From Prevotella sp. UBA1395 (GTDB lineage: Bacteria > Bacteroidota > Bacteroidia > Bacteroidales > Bacteroidaceae): a DNA stretch of 5,490 nt. Both the position numbers and the translations under genes were made by a program. Below are positions 1-5,490 of this stretch, piece after piece (the first letter of the stretch is position 1; each line of letters begins with the position of its first letter). The notes beneath the pieces are model-generated. The model was given only the letters and a program-made list of their open reading frames with translations, was not told where the DNA came from and did no database searches. Location of the stretch: NCBI GenBank assembly GCA_002305235.1, contig DBQL01000051.1, positions 5,102-10,591 on the forward strand, in the 5' to 3' direction.

Positions 1-1203
1 GTGTTTCTATATACCACTCACGACGAGGATACGGCCAATGGCTTCGAGATGTATGACTGGTTGCTCTACACATCTACCGATATGGTAAACTGGACCGACC
101 ACGGAGTGGTGGCCTCTACCAAGGATTTCGCGTGGCGTTCTCGCGACAACGGCGCATGGGCGTTGCACGTGGTGGCGCGCAATGGCAAGTTCTACATGTA
201 TTGTCCGCTCCACGGTCATGGCATCGGCGTGCTTGAGGCCCCCACGCCTTACGGTCCGTTCAAAGACCCGATAGGCAAGCCTTTGGTATGGGATAAGACC
301 AACTGGTACGACATAGACCCCGCGGTGTGGATCGATGACGACGGACAGGCCTATATGTACTGGGGAAATCCTCATACATATTACGCCCGGTTGAACGATG
401 ACATGGTGTCGTTGAAAGACAGTGTGGTGCGATTGCCCTATCATATCGAGAACTATCAGGAAGGCCCTTGGTTCTATAAGCGCAACGGGCATTATTATCT
501 CGCATACGCCTCCACCTGTTGTCCCGAGGCCATAGGCTATGCCATGAGCGACTCTCCCACCGGACCGTGGGAGAGCAAGGGCTATATCATGCGACCCACA
601 AACCGTTCGCGCGGCAATCATCCGGGCATTATCGACTACAAAGGGCATTCATACGTGTTCGGATTAAACTACGACGTGATGCACCTCACTACCCAAGAGC
701 ACCACGAACGACGCTCCGTGTCGGTGTCGGAAATCACTTACAATGCCGACGGAACGATACAAGAGATACCCTATTGGCTCGACCAGCAACCCCTGAAGCA
801 GTTGGAACCCCTGAATCCCTATCGCCGTACGGAGGCTGAGACCATGAATTGGGGCTACGGTCTGAAAACAGAGAAGAAGGCCGACGGCCGCGGTCTCGTG
901 GTGACCAATATTGACGATGGCGAGTATATCAAACTGCGCGGAGTGGATTTCGGGCGTAAAGGTGCCAAGAGGTTTACGGCATCGGTGGCGGGAAAGAACG
1001 GTGGCACGATCGTGTTGCGGCTCGACGGCGAGCACGGACCGGTCATCGGCCGGCTCGAGATGAAGGGCACAGGCACCTCTGACACGTTCATGGAGATGAC
1101 CTGCAAGGTGAAAAATGCCAAGGGTGTGCACGACCTGTACCTGTGTTTCGAGAAGTATACAGACTCTGACACGATGAAATTTGATTATTGGCAGTTTCAA
1201 TAG
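1..1203 (+). CDS. GH43 glycoside hydrolase with C-terminal CBM6 (5' end cut by window)
   Basis: Probable exported alpha-L-arabinofuranosidase/beta-xylosidase-type enzyme of family GH43, resembling the XynD/arabinoxylan arabinofuranohydrolase group (five-bladed propeller plus CBM6). 400 residues are visible. Of the three GH43 acids, the pKa-modulating Asp is residue 106 (in DIDPAV) and the general-acid Glu is residue 154 (in QEGPW). The general-base Asp is not present: alignment with the second GH43 in this window puts it about 10 residues left of base 1. The GTG at base 1 is therefore an internal Val codon, and roughly 45-50 residues including the signal peptide are missing. Conserved His207 lies in NHPG. 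Propeller repeats run to about residue 265. A CBM6 follows from about 274 (TEAE at 277-280) to the end (FDYWQF). The stop is TAG at 1201-1203, 14 bp before the GH97 start. Exact substrate is unproven; family confidence is high, linkage specificity low. Confidence 0.9.
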   Translation: MFLYTTHDEDTANGFEMYDWLLYTSTDMVNWTDHGVVASTKDFAWRSRDNGAWALHVVARNGKFYMYCPLHGHGIGVLEAPTPYGPFKDPIGKPLVWDKTNWYDIDPAVWIDDDGQAYMYWGNPHTYYARLNDDMVSLKDSVVRLPYHIENYQEGPWFYKRNGHYYLAYASTCCPEAIGYAMSDSPTGPWESKGYIMRPTNRSRGNHPGIIDYKGHSYVFGLNYDVMHLTTQEHHERRSVSVSEITYNADGTIQEIPYWLDQQPLKQLEPLNPYRRTEAETMNWGYGLKTEKKADGRGLVVTNIDDGEYIKLRGVDFGRKGAKRFTASVAGKNGGTIVLRLDGEHGPVIGRLEMKGTGTSDTFMEMTCKVKNAKGVHDLYLCFEKYTDSDTMKFDYWQFQ

Positions 1204-1217
1204 ATAAATCAAGCATA
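1204..1217 (+). other. 14-bp AT-rich leader of the GH97 gene
   Basis: This short spacer is 11/14 A or T and carries no Shine-Dalgarno motif, which is usual for Bacteroidota translation starts. There is no room for a terminator or a separate promoter, so the GH43 and GH97 genes are very probably co-transcribed. It leads into the ATG at 1218, directly followed by a Lys-Arg plus hydrophobic signal sequence, which favours that codon as the start. Confidence 0.5.
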
Positions 1218-3158
1218 ATGAAAAGATATTCCATCCTTATGGCGGGGCTGTGCATCTCGTTGTCGGCTGCCGCCATCGATAAAACCTTCAGCAGTCCGCA
1301 AGAGAAAATCAAGGTCACCGTATCAGACGAGGGGCGGCGCCCCACCTATACCGTGGAGTATGGCGGAAAGTCGTTCTTACAGTCATCGCCGCTGGGTATT
1401 GTGACTGCGACGCGCGACCTGTCGACCGGCCTCCGCATGACCACCACGTTCCAACGGGAGGTGAAAGACCACTACAAACTCAGAAACATCAAACAGTCGG
1501 AAGTACACTATGATGCCACCGAGGCTGTGTGCCGGTTCAAGAATGACAAAGGCGACTCCCTCGATATCGTGTTTCGTCTCACCGAGCGCGACGTGGCTTA
1601 CAGCTACCGGCTTTATCCTGTCGGAGACCGTCGGAGCGACGTCATCAAGAGCGAGGCATCGGGATTTCGCCTGCCCCAAGGCACCACCACGTTCCTTTGT
1701 CCGCAGAGCAAGCCCATGGGAGGGTTTGCACGAACCTCTCCGAGCTATGAGACCAACTACACCTGCGACGACAGTACGGGTAAGAACGGCTGGGGCGAGG
1801 GCTACACCTTTCCCTGTTTGTTCAGGCTTGGCAGCGACGGTTGGGTGCTGATCTCTGAGACCGGCGTGGGCGGAAACTACTGTGGCAGCAGGCTCATGGG
1901 CCATGAAGACGGACTTTATACCGTGGGACTGCCGCAGTCCGGCGAGGGCAACGGCTTGGGATCGGTAGAGCCGGGCATCGCCCTGCCGGGCCAAACGCCG
2001 TGGCGTACCATCACCGTGGGTGCCGATTTGGCCAATATTGTGGAGACCACGGTGCCCTTCGACTTGGTGTCGCAGCGTTATCCCGCTTCGCAAGAATATG
2101 TCTATGGCAAAGGCACATGGAGCTGGATCATCGGCATGGACCCCAGTTGCAACTTTGATGAACAGAAGCGTTACATCGATTTCTCTGCCGCATTGGGTTA
2201 CAACTCCGTGCTCGTCGATGCTCTTTGGGACACGCAGATAGGTCGTGAGGGCATCGAACGGCTGGCCGCCTACGGCAAATCCAAGGGTGTGAGCCTGTAC
2301 CTGTGGTACAACTCCAACGGATATTGGAACGACGCGCCGCAGGGTCCGCGTGGCTTGATGAGCAATGCGATAGACCGTAAGGCCGAGATGAAATGGATGC
2401 AACGCATCGGTATTCGCGGCATCAAGGTCGACTTTTTCGGTGGCGACAAGCAAGACATGCTGCAACGCTATGAGGATATCCTGAGCGATGCCAACGATTA
2501 CGGACTGCTCTGTATCTTCCACGGGTGCACACTACCTCGCGGTTGGGAACGGATGTACCCCAACTATGCCGCGAGTGAGGCGGTGCTTGCCAGCGAAAAC
2601 CTGCATTTCTCGCAAGGCATGTGCGACGCCGAAGCCCGCAACGCGTGCATACACCCCTTCGTGCGCAACACGGTGGGCAGCATGGACTTTGGTGGTTCGG
2701 CCCTCAACAAGTTTTACAATGCCAACAACAGCACCGGCAGCCGGCGCCGCACATCAGATGTTTTCGCGCTCGCCACGGCGGTGATGTTTCAAAGTGCGGT
2801 GCAACATTTCGCCTTGGCACCCAACAATCTGACCGATGCCCCGGCGTGGGCGGTCGACTTTATGAAGGCCGTGCCCACCACTTGGGATGAGGTTCGGTTC
2901 ATCGACGGCTATCCGGGCAAGTATGTCATCATGGCCCGCCGCCACGCCGACAAATGGTATGTGGTGGGTATCAACGCCGAGAAACAACCCCTGAAGCGCA
3001 CCCTGCAACTGCCGATGATCGGCAACGGCACGGAAATGGCACTCTATGCCGACGATGCCAACCTGCAAGGCAGCCTCAAAAACATCAAGAACAAGAAAAC
3101 CATCACGGTGACCATACCTCAAAACGGCGGAATGGTCATTGTGGGAAGCGCCCAATGA
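1218..3158 (+). CDS. GH97 glycoside hydrolase, retaining type (alpha-galactosidase or beta-L-arabinopyranosidase-like)
   Basis: Complete 646-residue GH97 enzyme, within the family's usual length. A Sec signal peptide spans about residues 1-19 (KR, hydrophobic core, SAAA) with no lipobox, so a periplasmic location is likely. An N-terminal beta-sandwich covers about 20-295, the catalytic barrel about 296-552 (from GTWSW) and a C-terminal beta domain about 553-646. Asp405 in GIKVDFF matches the nucleophile of retaining GH97 enzymes. Glu460 in ASENL, exactly 55 residues later, matches the acid/base (D415/E470 in the B. thetaiotaomicron retaining alpha-galactosidase, from memory). Glu454 and Glu214 (LISETG) are plausible calcium ligands. 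Gly436 in FHGC stands where inverting SusB has its general-base Glu. Start ATG 1218 is chosen over an in-frame TTG at 1188 because it begins the signal peptide and avoids overlap with GH43. Alpha-galactosidase versus beta-L-arabinopyranosidase cannot be separated here; the GH43 neighbours favour plant arabinose/galactose side chains. Confidence 0.92.
   Translation: MKRYSILMAGLCISLSAAAIDKTFSSPQEKIKVTVSDEGRRPTYTVEYGGKSFLQSSPLGIVTATRDLSTGLRMTTTFQREVKDHYKLRNIKQSEVHYDATEAVCRFKNDKGDSLDIVFRLTERDVAYSYRLYPVGDRRSDVIKSEASGFRLPQGTTTFLCPQSKPMGGFARTSPSYETNYTCDDSTGKNGWGEGYTFPCLFRLGSDGWVLISETGVGGNYCGSRLMGHEDGLYTVGLPQSGEGNGLGSVEPGIALPGQTPWRTITVGADLANIVETTVPFDLVSQRYPASQEYVYGKGTWSWIIGMDPSCNFDEQKRYIDFSAALGYNSVLVDALWDTQIGREGIERLAAYGKSKGVSLYLWYNSNGYWNDAPQGPRGLMSNAIDRKAEMKWMQRIGIRGIKVDFFGGDKQDMLQRYEDILSDANDYGLLCIFHGCTLPRGWERMYPNYAASEAVLASENLHFSQGMCDAEARNACIHPFVRNTVGSMDFGGSALNKFYNANNSTGSRRRTSDVFALATAVMFQSAVQHFALAPNNLTDAPAWAVDFMKAVPTTWDEVRFIDGYPGKYVIMARRHADKWYVVGINAEKQPLKRTLQLPMIGNGTEMALYADDANLQGSLKNIKNKKTITVTIPQNGGMVIVGSAQ
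3155..3158 (+). other. ATGA stop/start overlap (GH97 to GH43)
   Basis: The GH97 stop TGA (3156-3158) overlaps an ATG at 3155 that is in frame with the downstream GH43. This suggests translational coupling and one mRNA for both enzymes. A second in-frame ATG at 3167 would give a more typical signal-peptide N-terminus (MKIYHR) and is the main alternative start. Confidence 0.55.
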
Positions 3159-4549
3159 CACAGCTTATGAAAATCTATCACAGACTATGCCTGACCGGCA
3201 TCGGGGCGATGATGGCCTCTGCCTTGGTCGCCCAGAATCCTTTTGTGCAAACACGATACACGGCCGACCCCGCGCCGATGGTCAAGGGAGACACGCTCTA
3301 TGTCTATGCCGACGTGGACGAGCCGGGGGCCGATTTCTTTTGGATGTACCAGTGGAGGGTCTATTCCACCACCGACATGGTGAACTGGACCGACCACGGT
3401 GAGCAGGCCGGACTGAACACATTCACTTGGGCCGACGACCGCGCGTGGGCCACCCAGTGTATCGAGCGCAACGGGAGATACTACTGGTATGTGTGCGCCC
3501 ACTCCAAACTCTCGGGCGGAATGGCCATCGGTGTGGCTGTGGCCGACAGTCCGCTCGGCCCGTTCAAGGATGCCTTGGGCAAACCGTTGTACGACGACGG
3601 CAAGTGGGACAACATTGATCCCACGGTACTGGTCGATGGCGATGAGGCCTATCTGGTATGGGGAAACCCCGAGATACATCAGGCCAGGCTCAACGCCGAT
3701 ATGGTGAGCTTTGCTTCACCGGTGACGCTTGTCGACCAAACGGAAGAGAGTTTTGGCGCACCGTCGCCCGCCAAACGGGTGAAGGGCACGAAGTATCGCG
3801 ATCTCTATACCGAGGGACCGTGGCTGCACAAGCGTGGAAAGAATTACTACATGCTCTATGCCGCCGGCGGGGTGCCCGAGCATTTGGCCTACTCGATGAG
3901 TCGCAAACCGATGGGGCCGTGGACTTATAAAGGTACCATCATGCCGCAACTCAATGCCACCAACTCGTTTACCAACCACTGTGGACTGGCCCATTTCAAG
4001 GGGCATGACTATTTCTTCTACCACACCGGCAACCTGCCGGGGGGCGGGGGCTTCGCGAGGAGCATGGCCGTGGAGGAATTTACTTATAACGATGATGGCA
4101 CCATTCCCACCATCATGCCCACCCGTGAGGGCGTGAAACCCGTGGGCACGCTCGACCCCTATCGCCGGGTAGAGGCCGAAACCATTGCCGACAGTCGTGG
4201 GCTCACCACCGAACAGCATCATCGCACGGGTGTCTATGTGACCGACATTCATCAAGGCGACTGGCTGAAAGTGGCTCAGGTGGATATGGGTGACACCTCG
4301 CCTCGGTCGATAACCCTCAGCGTGGCGAGCGCGAGTCAGGGCGGTACGGTGCTGGTCTATGCCGACAGCATTGGCGGAAAGCCCGTTGCCGAACTCAGCA
4401 TCACGCCCACGGGAGGATGGGAAGAGTGGCAGACCGTTAGCGCCAACCTGTCTGTCGCGCTCACGGGCATACACCCGATCTTCTTCACGTTCAAAGGACA
4501 GAAAGGCCGGAAACTGCTGAATATGGACTGGTGGAGAATGGAAAAATAG
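3155..4549 (+). CDS. GH43 glycoside hydrolase with C-terminal CBM6 (arabinofuranosidase/xylosidase type)
   Basis: Complete exported GH43 enzyme of 464 residues (460 if started at 3167), a diverged paralogue of the GH43 at the left edge. The signal peptide runs to about residue 27 (SALVA, then QNPF); there is no lipobox. The full GH43 acid triad is present: general base Asp38 in TADPAP, pKa modulator Asp155 in NIDPTV, general acid Glu220 in YTEGPW. The Asp-to-Glu spacing of 65 is close to that of XynD-type arabinoxylan arabinofuranohydrolases. Conserved His lies in TNHCG. CBM6 covers about 336-464 (VEAE near 339-342, ending NMDWWRM). Compared with the first GH43 it has about 18 extra residues just before the catalytic Glu and a glycine-rich loop (LPGGGG), so a different side-chain specificity is likely. 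It overlaps the GH97 stop by 4 bp. Arabinoxylan-directed arabinofuranosidase is the best guess; beta-xylosidase or another GH43 activity is possible. Confidence 0.92.
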   Translation: MTQLMKIYHRLCLTGIGAMMASALVAQNPFVQTRYTADPAPMVKGDTLYVYADVDEPGADFFWMYQWRVYSTTDMVNWTDHGEQAGLNTFTWADDRAWATQCIERNGRYYWYVCAHSKLSGGMAIGVAVADSPLGPFKDALGKPLYDDGKWDNIDPTVLVDGDEAYLVWGNPEIHQARLNADMVSFASPVTLVDQTEESFGAPSPAKRVKGTKYRDLYTEGPWLHKRGKNYYMLYAAGGVPEHLAYSMSRKPMGPWTYKGTIMPQLNATNSFTNHCGLAHFKGHDYFFYHTGNLPGGGGFARSMAVEEFTYNDDGTIPTIMPTREGVKPVGTLDPYRRVEAETIADSRGLTTEQHHRTGVYVTDIHQGDWLKVAQVDMGDTSPRSITLSVASASQGGTVLVYADSIGGKPVAELSITPTGGWEEWQTVSANLSVALTGIHPIFFTFKGQKGRKLLNMDWWRMEK

Positions 4550-4590
4550 CAAATATCCTTATCTGTTTTATAAATATATGAATCTATCGA
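4550..4590 (+). other. 41-bp AT-rich intergenic spacer before the esterase gene
   Basis: The spacer is only 9/41 G or C, in sharp contrast to the flanking coding sequence. It contains a small palindromic TTTATAAA stretch but no stem-loop followed by a T-run, so no terminator is called. I see no good match to the Bacteroidota -7 consensus (TAnnTTTG) and no Shine-Dalgarno. It most likely serves as an unstructured, A/T-rich ribosome-loading leader for the esterase start at 4591; an internal promoter is possible but unsupported. An ATG at 4578 inside it is out of frame with the esterase. Confidence 0.45.
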
Positions 4591-5490
4591 ATGAAAAAAC
4601 TAATGACACTGGCTTTGCTGTTGTGGGCTTCTTTGGCGGCAACGGCACAGAAAACACTGACCGTAGACGGCATGACGCGCAACTATTTGGAGTATATTCC
4701 TGCCAACCTTGGCGAGAAACGGCCGCTGCTCATCAGCTGTCACGGCATGAATCAGGATGCTGCTTACCAAAAGGGCATGCTTAAAATAGAGACCGTGGCC
4801 GACACCGCCAAGTTTGTCGTCGTATTTCCCAACGGTATCGACAAGGCATGGGACATCAGCGGGCGTCGCGACATCAACTTCATCCTCGCGCTCATCGACG
4901 AGATGGTGGCGCGCTATCACATCAACCGCAATCAGGTGTTTCTCTCCGGATTCTCGATGGGAGGCATGCTGACCTATCATGCCATGAACCTGATCGCCGA
5001 CAAGATAGCGGCCTTTGCGCCCATCAGCGGCTATCCCATCTATGGTGCGTCATATCAGAGCAGCAGACCCATTCCCATCATCCACACACACGGTACGGCC
5101 GACGATGTGGTGGTGTTCGGCAAGGTGCAGAGTGTGCTCGACGGGTGGATAGCACGCGATGAATGTGCAGCGACACCCGTCACGGTGAAGTCGTATCGTG
5201 GCGCGCCACACATCACGAGGCACACTTGGAAAAACAGCGCGACGGGCATCGAGGTGGTGCTGATGGAGATGGCCGACAAAGGGCACTGGATTTCCAATGA
5301 CTATGGGGTGCTCACGGGCGATGAGATTTGGAAGTTTTGCAAGCGCTACGCGCTCGACATGAAAGACCCTGAAGTGAGCATCACCTCGCCGGTAACGGGT
5401 GCTTACTATACCATAGACAGCGGGACGCAGTCGGCCGATATCACGATTAGCGCACGGGCCGAAGACCCTGACGGCAGCATTGTCAAGGTG
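4591..5490 (+). CDS. Secreted PHB-depolymerase/feruloyl-esterase-family esterase with Ig-like domain (3' end cut by window)
   Basis: 300 codons are open from ATG 4591 to the window edge with no stop. Residues 1-19 form a clear signal peptide (MKK, hydrophobic core, ATA before Q20), which fixes the start. Residues about 20-255 are an alpha/beta-hydrolase of the LpqC/PHB-depolymerase type, a group that includes CE1-like feruloyl and acetyl-xylan esterases. The oxyanion HG is at 51-52 (CHGMNQ) and the nucleophile Ser122 in GFSMGG, followed by APISG. The acid is probably Asp171 in HGTADD, and the His is His232 in GHW. From about residue 259 a bacterial Ig-like module begins (ITSP, then AEDPDGSIVKV), as often found in modular secreted CAZymes; anything beyond it, such as a CBM or sorting tail, is not visible. 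It follows the second GH43 by 41 bp on the same strand. A literal PHB depolymerase role is unlikely beside glycosidases; removal of acetyl or feruloyl groups from xylan is inferred from context. Confidence 0.88.
   Translation, partial: MKKLMTLALLLWASLAATAQKTLTVDGMTRNYLEYIPANLGEKRPLLISCHGMNQDAAYQKGMLKIETVADTAKFVVVFPNGIDKAWDISGRRDINFILALIDEMVARYHINRNQVFLSGFSMGGMLTYHAMNLIADKIAAFAPISGYPIYGASYQSSRPIPIIHTHGTADDVVVFGKVQSVLDGWIARDECAATPVTVKSYRGAPHITRHTWKNSATGIEVVLMEMADKGHWISNDYGVLTGDEIWKFCKRYALDMKDPEVSITSPVTGAYYTIDSGTQSADITISARAEDPDGSIVKV

Noticed and set aside
1..3. GTG at the first base as the start codon of the first GH43.
   Set aside because: The protein would lack a signal peptide and the general-base Asp. 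Alignment to the second GH43 shows the frame continues upstream, so this is an internal Val.
7..648. 213-codon open frame on the minus strand.
   Set aside because: It is antisense to the first GH43 propeller and is a shadow of that reading frame.
1188..1217. TTG at 1188 as the GH97 start.
   Set aside because: It would add ten residues before an ordinary signal peptide and overlap the GH43 end; ATG 1218 begins the signal peptide directly.
1383..2522. Long (379-codon) open frame on the minus strand.
   Set aside because: It lies wholly antisense to the GH97 gene, whose motifs and domains are clear. The minus-strand product shows no recognisable domain; long antisense frames are common in GC-rich coding DNA.
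2954..3154. Upstream extension of the second GH43 frame into the GH97 gene.
   Set aside because: The extra residues are low-complexity out-of-frame translation of the GH97 C-terminal domain and would bury the signal peptide inside the protein.
3716..4552. 278-codon open frame on the minus strand.
   Set aside because: It is antisense to the second GH43 over its catalytic Glu and CBM6 region, with no recognisable domain or signal sequence.
4550..4590. Transcription terminator between the second GH43 and the esterase.
   Set aside because: There is no stable GC stem followed by a T-run; only a short AT palindrome is present.
4578..4784. Small open frame starting at ATG 4578.
   Set aside because: It is out of frame with the esterase, stops after 68 residues and has no homology-like features; the frame from 4591 has a signal peptide and catalytic motifs.
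1..5490. CRISPR array, mobile element, tRNA/rRNA, toxin-antitoxin or defence system.
   Set aside because: There are no spaced direct repeats, terminal inverted repeats, transposase or recombinase motifs, or structured RNA signatures; nearly all of the window is accounted for by four enzyme genes.

Overview
The window is a run of four co-directional (+ strand) genes for secreted carbohydrate-active enzymes. It is most likely a slice of a polysaccharide utilization locus from a Bacteroidota bacterium. The family mix points there: GH43-CBM6 enzymes, a GH97 (a family concentrated in Bacteroidota) and an esterase with an Ig-like tail. Other supports are Sec signal peptides, AT-rich leaders without Shine-Dalgarno motifs, and very tight packing. 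The fairly GC-rich coding sequence would suit a Prevotellaceae- or Muribaculaceae-type genome better than typical Bacteroides, but I cannot fix the genus from the sequence.

Layout: (1) 1-1203, the C-terminal part of a GH43 glycosidase with a CBM6 module, its N-terminus lying left of the window. (2) 1218-3158, a complete GH97 enzyme whose visible active-site residues match the retaining branch (alpha-galactosidase / beta-L-arabinopyranosidase type) rather than the inverting SusB branch. (3) 3155-4549, a second, complete GH43-CBM6 enzyme that overlaps the GH97 stop by ATGA. (4) 4591-5490, an esterase of the PHB-depolymerase/LpqC/feruloyl-esterase superfamily with Ser-Asp-His residues and the start of a bacterial Ig-like domain; it is still open at the right edge. 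Gaps are 14 bp, -4 bp and 41 bp. No SusC/SusD pair, regulator, RNA gene, CRISPR array or mobile element is visible.

Working model (inference): the four exported enzymes strip side groups from a branched plant polysaccharide such as a complex arabinoxylan. The two GH43s would remove arabinofuranose or xylose, the GH97 would remove alpha-galactose or beta-L-arabinopyranose, and the esterase would remove acyl groups (acetyl or feruloyl). Substrate assignments rest on family resemblance and gene company only. I found no wholly new system. The points most worth a second look are the diverged GH43 pair flanking the GH97, the GH97 active-site signature, and the modular esterase that runs out of the window.
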